From the NCBI GenBank assembly GCA_012932295.1, contig JAAONU010000011.1, positions 40,798,352-40,862,351 on the forward strand: DNA of 64,000 nt, read 5' to 3'. Source of the stretch: Cyclina sinensis (lineage: Eukaryota > Mollusca > Bivalvia > Venerida > Veneridae). The notes beneath the pieces were generated by a model. That model made no database searches. It was not told where the DNA came from and was given only the letters and a program-made list of their open reading frames with translations. The position numbers and the translations under genes were made by a program. Of this stretch, positions 12,101 through 25,750 are shown one piece after another; positions within the stretch are counted from its first letter, which is position 1; every line of letters starts with the position of its first letter.

Positions 12101-15100
12101 CCCGTCGTTGATAACTTTGACCTTGTCCGGCCATGACCTTTTGACTTTTTCTGTGTTGGAATCTATGTGTATGAAATTTAAACCATATGTCAATTTGTAA
12201 AAGTTGACAATATGTATAGTCTTGCTCGTGAATTTCAACTTTGATTTTAATTTGGCTGACATTTAGCTTTTCGCTTAATTTCAAGTTCGGGTTACGGAAA
12301 AGTAATTAAGAATTGGTCCAGGCTTAGGTGTCACTGATTACTTGTCTTAATGATATTCACGTAGTAAAATTTCTGGTCAGGTGTTACAGTTCAGGGTCAG
12401 GTAAAAAGCTTGCCATTAAGTGAACACAAATTTCGATGTCTGAGTCTACTGTATTCTAGTTAAAAGTCTTTTATTTGCCTTGCTAATTAGATCATGTCTG
12501 TCTTGTTAAATTTAGTTTTCGAAGAATTTGACCAAATATTGGTGGAGGTACTATCACAGGATGATTAAAAACATGGTCTAATAGGGACAGATCTATGTCA
12601 CCAAAGAGATCAAAAGAAAAACCCAAAGGTCACATTTTAGACTTAATACTTATAGTTTTGTAAGAATATTCTTCTTGGTTGTTTCTTGGACGGGATCAGA
12701 AGTGGGTCAGTTCTGGTAAAGCTGTGATCATTGGAAAACCTTTTGAACTCTCTGAGCCTACATATTTACTAACTTTTCGTGAAACTTGGTCAAAATGTTT
12801 TTCTTTGATTTTTTATTATTCGAAATTGGGCCATATAGAGTTAAAACTGCCTTACCAGCCATAGTCGATGGAAACTATGTTCAGTTTCCTCTTGTTTTAA
12901 TTGCATCTCTTATTTTTGACTAAAGCTTATGCGTATGAATTATTTCAGATTCATTCAGATAAAGGAAATGTTACGTTAGATTGTAGGGAGTATCTTTTCA
13001 AATTGATCCGCTTGGCCACTTTCTAATACAGCAGAATTGTAGAAATAAGATTTAACATTGTTTTATACATTGTGCATTGTAAGAGTTTGGTTTACAAACT
13101 CAGAATGTTAACTCTTTCTGTTTATATATACTCTTCAGGGACAACCTTCCTATCAGAAATGGTGACGAAGACATCCATATATTTAATATTTACAGATCCG
13201 TATTATAACACAAGATTGTTTCACTGTTATCTAGCAAATATTTGTGTATATTTTTAGGTGTCATTACAGACAATGTAAGCACTGTAATTGAAGGCCTTCA
13301 CTCGTCACTAAAACGACCTGGCGGTAATGGGTTAACTACAATAGCCCTTCTTGCCCAAAATGTGTATACACTGACGTATCTTAGGCAAACTAAGCAATCT
13401 ACGGCGGATATTGAGGTCCAGTTAGGACAGTGGATAAGATATGGTATGTGTGTAGACTCAACTTTTCTACCGGCTCTAAAAAAGAAGCGTTGAGTTTTTA
13501 AAAAAAACAATAACATACTGATTCGTTTGCCATTTGAACAAGTATAGAAAACTGTTTGATTTTGTTCTTTGATTTATTTCAAAAGAGCTTAATTGAAAAC
13601 GAGGAAAGACTTAAGTTTGAGGAGAAAATTATTCACACATTTCTGTGACGGAAACATTTCTATCAAGTTTGATTTATGATTTTTACCGTAACATCTAAAC
13701 TAAGTTTAAAATTTCTATCGCTGTCTGAATTAATTCAGGCAGCATTTGATCCGTTTGTCGGGTTACTCCTGATAGTTGCTCCTTAGTACAGTTATAAGAT
13801 CAAATCTATATGAGACAAGAATATCTTCTTAAATCTTGTTTTGCCTTAAATCTGCTGTTCGTTAACATAAATATTGAACTAGTGCCGAGATACACCGTAT
13901 TCAGTTTACGCCGAATACAGTGCACGCGTTAGCTGTTTTGGTTTACTATAAACCTTATACGGCTTTCATCGAATACAGCTCACTGTAAGCTGTATTCAAC
14001 AAGATGCTGCCCCGTAGCTCATTTCGACAGGTCAAAATTAAGAATCAGTAATGTTATTATTGAAAATTACATTTTCACCATCATTGACAACATAAGCATC
14101 ATCAAATTCGTCGTTAGCAACATCATCAGCTGCAGCAGAAACAAATAAAAAGCAGACGATGCCTGGTCACTACCACTGTCACCAAAACCACGATCATTGT
14201 TATTATCGTCGTTATTTTGTATCAAGCAGCACTATTATAAATACCACCATATCCCTAGTGTTCATCATGATAATGATGACGTTGATTATGATTGTGATGA
14301 ATATAATTATAATGACAATGACGACGCCTGTGTTGGTGATAATGATTCAATGACGACGACTACTACTTATTTTACTACTATACCTTTCTATCATCCCTAC
14401 TACTTACACAGTTAACGTTACTTCTACTTCAACGACGACGACGATGATGATAATCATGATGATGAGTGCAAATATGAAAATATTTTGAGATGAGGATGAT
14501 CAGCATTATGACGGCAGAACTATCTGAGTATATATGTATATCCAACGTTTACAACTTACGTGAGCTGTATTCTAGGCATGCTGGCGAATACAGTTTACGT
14601 TGTTAGCCAGCGAATATAGTTCACACGTGAGCTGTATACAGATTTATGTGTTACAGAGCCAACTAGCAGATTATTGATGGCTATTTGCCGGAATGCAATA
14701 AACACTGTTTCATTTTAATTTTCTTTAACTTTGCCGCATAATTACATTTTCTTTATGAAATTTGATCAGTTTACGTAATATAAAAATGTCGAAATTTGTT
14801 GATTTCTAGACATCTAGACTGAATAACTTTAAACTGTTTTATAGTTAATACTAATATAAATAGTTTATATTATAAAGGGCTTACAAAATATATTGTTGGG
14901 ATAACTTGACAGCTCAAGCTTTCACCGTTAAAATATTATATTAGTATCTTGCGCATTAAAACATTCACCCTTAATACCATATCTGTATTGGATAGTTGAA
15001 GCAGTCAAAGTAAGAAAACCTTGCAAATTATTTCAAAATACTAAGTTTCTCGTTCGTCCCGAAGACATTGAGCAAATGATAAAGGGCCTGAGAGCAGTTC

Positions 15101-18100
15101 ACTTTCGATAGATATTCCTATCAGCTCACCTGAACGTAATGTTTTGATGGTTTACTTTTATAATCGAACATGGTCCGACTCCATAGTTGTAGTACATATA
15201 TGTTTCGTGATTCAACGATTTGCTTTTAATGATATCTTCTCCTGTAGCATAATTTGCTAGAAGAAACCGGGCAATAAGTTCAACCAAACTGGTTGACAGA
15301 ATTCCATTCAATGTAGAACTGGATGGTATGAGTGCATAAACTTAGAATTATTATATTTTTTGTCTTAAATCGTAAGTCACAGAGCTCTAAAATATAGTAT
15401 GTAGCATTATCTTTACTAGGAGTTTTCAGATTTTGTCCCTGTTGTCAAGTCTAGCCGACCATTTAGTAGATTACATTAAAAAACTCCTTAACGGAAACAA
15501 GACCCAGAACTTTGGTAACACTTTTTTATTTCTTATACCCCTGTCAACGCACGCGTCGTCTTGCTTAGATCTACTCAGGTCATTACTAATATAGCCTTAA
15601 ACTTTTATATTTTGCATGTAACATAGTTTTCTTGTTCCATTATGTGTTCTGAATTGTTGTAGTGGTCTTGTTCCAAATCTTCAAGTTGTGTTGCTGATGT
15701 TATCTAGATAAATATCATGTCTGTATCATATATTGTGTAGGCGTTACAAGAGCGGTTACCCAATTCAGGCATACTGATGGTTCGTACTCGATTTCGCCAT
15801 TTCAGCAGTCAAGTACTTGGTGAGTAAAAGGCTGATGCCTACTTACATGTTTGTTATCAAAAAGAAAGTTTGTCTGTATTTCAGTATGTGTTATTAACTA
15901 ATTGATTTGATATAGGCCCTGTTATTTGTTCGAGGGCAGTTGTATTAGACCCGAGGCCAAAGGCGAATATAAAAAAAAATTGAAACGGTTTTCAAAGAGC
16001 AGATTCTAGTGAATGTTACCTTTGACCAAGTCTATAACGGGGTCATCTGCTTGTTTCGACAAACCATCCTACAACATTTGAGAGTCATTTAGATTCCGTA
16101 ATCATTGTGCAGAACTCTGAGTGCTCAGTTTTGGATCCAAAGAGCCAAAAATCAATAAGAATTAACCACTCATCATACCAAATCATCCTCAAGAGTCTTA
16201 TGTTTTTTGTTTCAATAAGTTAACAAGACTCGTTTTCAGAAAACCGACCACCGTGGACTTGACCTATCATCTAGTGAGTCTAAAATATCTAAGTTGTCTT
16301 CCATATAACATGCTTAGCCTATCGAAGTACTCAGAAACTGTTAAAAACGTTTAAGCCGCTGTAAAGTTGAGTCATCGAGAGGCCTGAATTATGTTATTCG
16401 TGAGCTATTGTTCAAGAATTGCTTTCAGAGTGCAAACCTCTGTAACTTTCACCTTTGACTCACTGAGTCCAAAGTTATTGAAGTCTTCTGCACAACTTGC
16501 CCAACTTCTATACAAAGTATTAAATCTGAAGCTCATGTGAGCCTCATGTTTGACACAGTAAGGCTATACATAATAGAGTGCATATATTCAACCTCCCAAA
16601 TCATCATGTATATATTTAGAGTTTCTTGGTTAAGTTGCTCTCAAGTTATTTACCGGAAAACTTTTAAGAGTGTTTGCCCCAAGGCAATAGGAGTCTTTTA
16701 CTTCACAATTCTAAACTTTCTTCCAAGGATCAAGTACTGATGCGTTTTTAAGTAATTCAGTTTGGTCTGCAAACCTACTGACCGAAATGAGAAAAGCTAT
16801 CTGTCACCACTTATGTGAGGCATAATTAAAAGTAGTCTAAAAGCCTTTGCAGTCTTGAAGTCAGGAAATCATTTACACCTTCCAAAACGGGCATGTAGAT
16901 AATGTAAGGTGTGGTCAGAATGCGTCCTTACTTGTAAAACATATTCATTGGACATATTCGTCTGTTGGAGTTTTTTGTTATTTCTTTTGACATTTACAGT
17001 GACATTTATTTAACTGTTAATTCTAGGATAAATCGATAATTATTTTCCCATCAGGGATTTTCTCTGAATAATATGCTTTTTTACTGTAGCAAATTTCTGT
17101 ATCGTTTTTAAATGCTTAAGTAATATTTCGCTATCTGATATGCGATTTTTCTTAAAAGACGCAATCCTGAAATTTGTAATTCTGATCCCCCAACCCCGTC
17201 CCACCTTCTAATTTTCAGGCTCACGGCTTTTGCTGCAAAGGTGTTTTGTCAAACGAGAACGCTTTTAGATGATTCTATTACCGTACACATTGTTCGCACA
17301 TTTTTTTGGTTAGCTGGACAGGTTACTGTACAAGGCAGCTTTATTGAAGAATCACCAGTTAAAAACAGGCGCACGTTTGTACGTTTTTGTTGCATTGTAG
17401 AAAAATCTAGTGTCACTGAATTTTACTAATTTTATCTAAAAGCTAGTAAAACAATAGTTATACATTGTTATATGCTCGTTTTGGCCTTAAAATACTAAGT
17501 TGTGACATGTCAAATTGTAAAATTAAAACATACAAAAAAACATGAACAACAACTAAATAATTTAAATGAAATTATATGAACTGCAATATGCCCAAAAAGA
17601 AGATATAATTAACAGTTAAATTTCATTTGTAACAATGTTATTAATTTGCAGACAGGACAAGTGTACGAAACAGACTCTTCACTAACTGCTTATGTGCTGA
17701 TCACGTTATTGGAGTGTGGCTTCTGGACAGGGGTATTCAGATATATTTTCACCTGAAAACATAAGCCGAATCCAACTAAAGATGGCATTTAAAAAGTTGA
17801 TGATAAAAATGTTGATGATAATGATTTGATGATTATGGTTCGATTGATAACGATGTTAATGATAAAGAGGTTGATGATAATGATTTGATTGATTACAATG
17901 TTGATGATAACGATGTTGATGATTATTTTTGATGGCCTTTCAAAATCAGTCACTTTCATTTCGACATTTTCTTTTATATTCTAGGGAATTCGTAACGATG
18001 AAATAATGAAATCAACCCTTTTTCTAGAGAATTCAGACAGAAACGTTTTGAAGAATAACCCGTACTTATTAGCTCTCAGTACATACGCTTTGGCCAAGAC

Positions 18101-21100
18101 CAACAGCCCAAGAGCTTTGGAATTTAAGAATTTATTGCATGATATTCAGAACAAGAAAGGAGGTTTGAATGCTTTTATGATAATCATACATAATTTGATA
18201 ATGAAATGGTTGGATCAAGGATTGTATTTAAACTATGTTTGATGCAATATCAGATAACTTGTATAAAGTATGTTATCCATATAACACCATTATACCAGTG
18301 ACACAAGGAAAACCGAATAAGTTAATGAATGAAAAAAAGAACATAATTATGTTTTGAACACTAATCAGTTTTTTGAATTTTACTAATTCTGGTTGCTACT
18401 TGTAGAAGGCATTTATTGGGGAAATGCTGATGGATTTCCAGCAAATGCTAATGCAGTCGAGACCACAAGCTATGCTCTGCTTGCAATGATTGAATTTAAA
18501 GACTTGATAACAAGTGCTCATATCGTCAGGTGGTTGATTTCACAGAGAGGTGAACAGAACTCTTTCAACACGATACAGGTTTTGTTTTTTTTAATGCAGC
18601 ATTTCTAATAAGCATATATGTAAAGTTTTATGTTACAATGTTATTTATCTTGAGGCCTTTTGTAGTTGTAAACACATTTTCAGTGTTCAGGGCTGTTAAA
18701 AGCCAATTTGCATCGTCAAAAATAAACTTAAAAAAACGCTTTAAATAAAAATGAGTTGTTAAACAATTGTTGGACACTATGTATATTTTACTCAATTTAA
18801 ATTGCATATCATATTTTAGTCAATACAACACATGTAAATGCTTTGTATATATCATACCTGTTGAAGCACTAGGTGAAAAGGAACAAGCTTTTCATAACGA
18901 TAAAAGGATTTACTTTTTGTCTATTAAGCCTTTCTTTCCATGCCGTTTTAAAAAGGACAAACCCTAGAACTAACCGAATATATGAACTGCATATATATTT
19001 GATTGGCGTATTCAGAAGAACATAGATAAAAAAAAAGGTTTCCTCAAGGCATATATACACTAAGAAAATGTTATTTGTAATAAATGACTCTCAATCAAAA
19101 ATGGTAAAAACTATTAAATAAATGCATTCAGTTTTAGCGTCGTATTCAGAATTCTTTACTGACACTGAAACTCAAAATTTTAAAATATATGCCTCTATAA
19201 TGTGATATTATGTTACTCATTTACCTTTGTTAATGTTTTCTCAATGCCTTAGGAAACAGTGATCGGTCTTCAGTCATTGTCTGCATACTTCAGTGCTTCG
19301 GAAAATTTGGATCTCGAAGTCCAAATATTTGGACGTGATAGGCGGTGGGGTGTGACAAGACTAACACCTGATAATACAGTAAGACAGTTATTTGTGAGAA
19401 ATGTGAGTATTTTTCGTTGTCATGCTAGACGTCTTTTGCTTTTTCATTTCTAAAGTTTATTTATTTACGCGTACTGTCAAGCAGTGATTGTTCACACCTG
19501 AATTCACGCTCTATGATTAGTGCAAACTAAAGGGAAGCTTTCTAATTCTTTCAGTTTAAGATGGAATGGCTCAATGTTTCACTAGTATCTATAACATCAT
19601 TTCTATATTACCAATTCATATCGTTTTGTTTCTATATTACCAATTCATATCGTTTTGTTCTGAACTTCTTAAGCTTATCAAAAAATAAAAATACTTGTAA
19701 CTGAATTAAAAAAGTTAACCGACAAAATAAATAAAAATAAAAGGTAGTTTACAATCTTATATAGGAAAATCATGTGAGTGGCGACGCACGTGCTAACTGT
19801 TTTTGTTCTGGTTAAGAATTATCTTGCAAAACGTTTGCAATTAGCAAAATTGTGACTGATTTTTCAAACTTGTAGATTCTTTGCTGTAAGCGCCAATAAC
19901 AGTTCATACCAAATTAAGAGTAAATTAGACTTTTACTGGAATTAGACTTTTACTGGAATACATGAAATACACAGCAAAAAGTGTAGAAAATATAATAAAT
20001 ATTGAGCGTCAGTTACTCTTTTGACATCATAAATGTGAACAATTAAGGTAAGATACAGCTGTGCCAAAATTTAATTTAAGATATTCAAAAGGTAATTTTT
20101 ATTTTCATTGTGTTATCGCTAAAAGAGAACCCAAACATAAACAGTCCTTTGAAAAAAAAAAGATCCTCATTTCCCTTTAGATTATCCCAAGATATCGAAA
20201 TTTTATCGTAGAAGATTATTTTATTGTATCCAGTTGCCAGTAGAAGAAAACAGCCTTTTGGTAAAGGTGGCAGGCGTCGGACATGGAAAACTGACAATTG
20301 ATCTTCGGTATAATAGACCAGCTACGGATGAGGAACTTTGTCCTTACAATATATCTGACATTGAAGTGGTTGAGACTTATGATCTATCAACGGATTCGAA
20401 TTTTGAAAATGAAAGGTAATGTCTCATAATAGAATTAATTAGTTTTAAATCATTTACGATAGGTATTCGAGTTAGCCCTTGTAGGCCAAGGGTAAGGGAC
20501 CAAGCATCTGTCTGTCTTACTGTCGGTCCATCAATGTACCATTCGTTTCAGCCCTAAAAGTTCCTGTGCCTCATTTGACATTCGTTACCACTATATGACT
20601 TAGTTGTACTTAAAAGGATTTTGAATTGACTTGGCATTAATGCTCACTATATAAATGCAGGACGGGAACAACAACGGAGTCCAAATGATTGAGTCAGAGA
20701 CAGACAAGAGTGAATCTATAGTTCATCGGTATCCACCCTGCTTAAATGTTAGTCTCGTTTTAATGATGCCGTCTGTCTATCAGTTCATCAGTCTGTAAAG
20801 TATATTGTTCGCTCTTAACCATAAAGATAGGATTTATGTTGCTTGCCACAACCAGTCATTATATTTCGATGATGCGTTGCAAACAAAACGTTAATCAACG
20901 CCGATGGATCCTGGAAAAAAATCGGGGTCATTGTCACGGTCATGGTCAGACTTGATTGCACTATAAATGGATTGATTTGTAACAAGTATTGATCAATGCA
21001 GGTTACACGTCTGGAAATATATATATATATATATCACCCGAAAAAATAAACAAAACAAAATACCTTTCGGGAGTATATGTCATTTACAGCTTGCCTTGAT

Positions 21101-24100
21101 TAAAGCAGTAGAAACAACGTATTATGGTCGTTTCGTCAAACCGTCGTTCCGTCAAACTTATTTTATATAGCAAGCAAAAAGTCGTTTCGTCAAATTAATA
21201 ATATATAGTATTTCACACCTATTGAAATCAAATTATAATTGATTGCTGAAGTGTGTTTGTGATTCATTAAAATGAATGTGCAATCAACCTAATTAGCGGG
21301 ATAATAATCTAATTTGTATAATTACCGGTTAGAAAAACAATTAATCAGCGGTACCTTTGCGCGACGTTTAATGTGAACAGCTTTAACGTTAATAGTCTGA
21401 ATGCATGTGATTGCATCTGTTTGAAATTAAAGACGGGACAGTTTGCAGTAAAGAGCGACTAATGTCAAACTTGGATGATTCCTTTGACCATTCTGTAGAA
21501 AAGCCTGGAAAAATCAAACATAAAAATTCATTTAATTTGTCTTTAGCAAAATATATTCCACATAGGCCTATTCACTTCCATGACAAACACAAAACATTGA
21601 AATTATGCACAAAGGCTATAATTAAGCATTTATCCCATTCAACACCTTTATTAACGGAACAAAAGTTGTATATTCACACTTCGGTAAATTCGGTAATCAT
21701 CTACTCTAAAAATTAAGTTTGACGTACATACTACCTGTTTTGTACAGAAAAATAAGTTTGACGAAACGACGGTTTGACGAAACGACCAACACCCGAAACA
21801 ACATTAATCTCAAACACTTGCAACTGAAACATCTAATACTTTTTTACGTCTGTTACCTAGAAACTGTGATGTTTGTGGTCTTTGTGAGAGGAGCACGTGG
21901 AATGAATACGACTACGACGATTCTCTAGATGTAGGTGTACCGTTTGGGAGAATAAAAAGACACACGAGAAGAAATGCACGAGCAGATACCAATACAACAT
22001 GCATCCGATTTAGTGTTAGGTAATTATTGTTTAATACAGATTCGATTTTCACACGTTACTACTTTTATGTATGGTTATATCTTGTAACATAAGTACCAGA
22101 CATATCTGCTTAATTTATGTAGTTAAGTGCATCCATAAAATTTTTAAACACATTTTTAAAATTTACTGTGGGCTAAAATAGTTTGAGTATAACGAAAGGT
22201 CTTAAAAATCCAAAAAATATAATCAATGAAGTGATCAGACGGCATCAGACAGTTATCCTTAATGGATGAACTTTGTGAATAAAACCTTAGACGTTTTTTT
22301 TTTAGTTCAAAAACTGACAAAGTATTCGGTATGACGGTTGTAAACGTCGGACTAGACAGTGGTGTTCAGTTAGTAAAGGATGACTTAGACAAGGTAATTT
22401 GTGTATACTGCAATACTTTATCTTCAAATAAATGTATAAACAAATAAAAAAAAACTAATAATGATTGAATGTTGTAATTAGAAGTGCATGCAATCGTATT
22501 ACAAACTTGCAGAAATAAGTTGTGTTAGAGAATCAGTGATTAAGTCTGCCTTGAAAATTTAAAACTGAGGCTATTTATGGAGCACTTTACTTTGTCTGGG
22601 TGGCAAAAAACTAAGATACCCAGGGTTACTGAGGCTCACTGTTAATCCGCTTTACTGTTCATGTCAGAATTTCACATTTTTTATACTTTTGTACTTGCTG
22701 TTTTTAAAACAGGAGTGAATGCTTTTTTGTCGAGCCCGCTTGCGGTGAGCTCGACTTAGTCGCCACTTTTGGCGTATAGTTCGGTATATGTGCGTCCGTC
22801 CGTGCGTCCCTCCGGATTTGTCCAGTCTATATCTTGCTCATTCTTTGAAGTATTACAAAAAATTTTGTACAAATGTTCACCATGATAAGGTGGTGTGTCA
22901 CACACAAAACCAAGGTCTGCCGCTCCAAGGTCAAGGTCACACTTGGAGGTAAGGCTCAAAACCTGTGCCCGGAGCGTAACTTCTACTTATATGGAGCGAT
23001 TCTAATATAACTCGGGAACAATATTTACCATAGTGAGGCGGAGTGTTGCGCGAAAAAATCAGGTGTCTGTGGCAAAGGTCAAGGTCACACTTAGAGGTCA
23101 AAGGTCAAATAACAAAATAAAACATTCATTTGCGTGTTTAACTTCTTTATACATGGATGGATTTTAATATAACTTAGCACAAATGTTCTCCAGGTTGAGT
23201 TGAGTTGTCTTGCGCAAAATCATGTCAAGGTCGAGGTCACAAGAGGTCAAAGGTCAAATAAAGATATTAAAATTTGTTTGTTGCCGCTGCATCTTGCTTA
23301 TGCTTTGAAGTATTATGCCTTGTGGTCAGAGGATTTGAAAGATTCAGGTGTCTGTGGCATAGTTCAAGGTCAAATTTAGGGGTCAAAGGTCAAATGACAA
23401 AATAAAACATTCATTTGCGAGTAGTACTTCTATATACATGGATGGATTTTAATATAACTTAGCACAAATGTTCTTCATGTTGAGTTGAGTTGTCTTGCGC
23501 AAATTGGAGGTCAAGGTTACAAGAGGTCAAAGGTCAAATAAAAATATTAAAATTTGTTTGTTGGCGCTGTACCTTGTTTATGCTTTGAAGTATTATGCTT
23601 AGTGGTTAGAGGATTTTGAAATTGTTGAGCCCGCTTGTGGTGAGGTCGACTTTGTCGCTGCTTTTCACTTTTGGCGGTTTGGTGTTTGTGCTTCCGTCAG
23701 TCCGTGTGTCCGTCTAGATTTGTCCGGTTTATATCTTTCTCATTCTTTGAAGGATTACAAAATAGTTTGATACAAATGTTCACTATGATTTGGTGGTGTG
23801 TCACACGCAAAACCCAGGTCGGCCGCTCAAAGGTCAAAGTCACACTTGGAGGGTAGGCTCAAAACCCGTGTCCGGAGCGTAACTTCTTCATGCGTGGCGG
23901 GATTTTAATATAACTTGGAACAAATAACCTCCATAGTGTGGCGGAGTGCTGCGAAAAAAATAAGATGTCTGTGGTAAAGGTCTAGGTCACACTTCAGGGT
24001 CAAAAGTCAAATAACAAATTAAAACATTCATTTGTGAGTATAACTTCTATATACATGGATGGATTTTAATACTTATAATAAATGTTCTCCATGGTGAGTT

Positions 24101-25688
24101 GAGTTGTCTTGCGCAAAATGAAGGTCAAGGTCACAAGAGGTCAAAGGTCAAATAAAAATATCAATTTTTTTTGTCCCTGCTGTATCTCGCTTAGTGGTCA
24201 GAGGATTTGTGTCGAGCCCGCTTGCGCTGAGCTCGGCATAGTTGTCAAAATGGCTGTTCAGTGCTTGTGTGTGCGTGCATGCGTCCAAACTTGTCCATGT
24301 CATAACTTCTTCGTGCATGGAGGAATTTTCAAATAACTTAAATTGAGTTTTTTAGGCACAAATGTTCATCATGAGACTTCGTGTCATGCACATGAACCAG
24401 GTCACTGGGTGAGAGGTCAAGGTCACCTTAGATGATGCAATGTCAAGATTTTGCCTTGGGTTTAAAGAGGATGTGTTGCGCATCTTTCCCCTTGATCTGA
24501 AGCTTATAGGTTCAGGTTTGAATTAAGAATTCTGCCCGTGGTCATGTCTTGTTATTTTATAGCACTTAGAACATTGTCGCATCCACATCTTCTAACTTAA
24601 ATCATTTTCAAAACTGGTAATACTTTAAGATTATAGTGATGTAGAAATAACCATTACCGACCTTTTTTAAATCAATTCATAGTATTCAGTCTGTGTCAAA
24701 CTCGGGTAAATATGACTTGAATGTAGAAAGTTCGGTGTCTGAAAGTGTTAAACAACTTTGGTGTTTGTATGATGTTAAATTATTCAATCAAAATCTAAAT
24801 CTTAACTTAGCATATTTCATTTCAGCTTCTAAATGATGATCTAAACATTGTGAGGTACGAGATGCCAAACAATGGCAGAGACTTTGTTGTCTTTTACTTG
24901 AAACAGGTAAGTTTGTGACCACAAACTGCATGTTGTTAGCTTTATTAGATTGTGCCTGCTGTCTGCCCATCGTTAGATATTTCGTCATTAACAGTTTCAT
25001 TTTAAGGACTTATTTTCTCTAAACCGTGTGGGAAGAATTGACCTTCTCTGGAATGATTCTTTAGTGACCCTCTCATAGAACACTTTCTAGTCTTCTGTAT
25101 AGTGCAAGTAGGTAACAGGAGCTGAAAACGTAGACACTGAACATTTTGATATTCAGATCTAATTATATTAAAAAACAAGCCCCAGAATTTTATCTTGCCA
25201 GAACGTGGGTCATATATTGTACATATAGTTGTATAGGAAAAGCTTCAAAAGATTACTTATTTGAAATAAAATTGCTCACAACTTTGAAACTTAGCATGTA
25301 GCGTTTTCTATTTCTGGTGAACTTCAGAAACAGGTCACCCAGTATATTCATTTATGGTGGTTTTATTGGCATATATAAATGAAATATATTACGCTGGACC
25401 CCCTTAAAAAAAATTTATATATAGTATTCCCATTCGATCATTGAGGCCAAACTACTATGGTGACAAGATAGCTGAAACTTTTAAGGTCATATTTTCTAGG
25501 TCACCTTGGAAAAAACCCGTTTTATCTTTCGCTTGGCTGATTTTTTCAAGCGTGATGTTAATCTGGGACAGCTTTCATCAGTAAAAGTCTATGACTACCA
25601 CAAGCCAGGTAAGTTGACACGATATGTCGGAGTGTTTTTAAATAAATAAGGCAACTTAGTTTAGTTGGTGAAGCGCTTATCAGAAGGG

Positions 25689-25750
<62 letters not shown>

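Noticed and set aside
13258..13443. The complement-like locus as a pseudogene because the thioester is lost
   Set aside because: All recognised exons are open and in phase with GT/AG sites, and the surrounding TED residues are conserved.
13242..13493. Reading exon f through to 13493 as one open frame
   Set aside because: The donor GTATGT after 13443 keeps phase with exon g; the following codons do not fit the TED pattern.
14159..14415. Open frames in the CATCAT/GATGAC region
   Set aside because: Simple-sequence artefact within an intron.
21411..21716. 101-codon frame as a host gene
   Set aside because: It lies inside the inverted-repeat element, has no recognised domain and no splice context; it is recorded only as part of the element.
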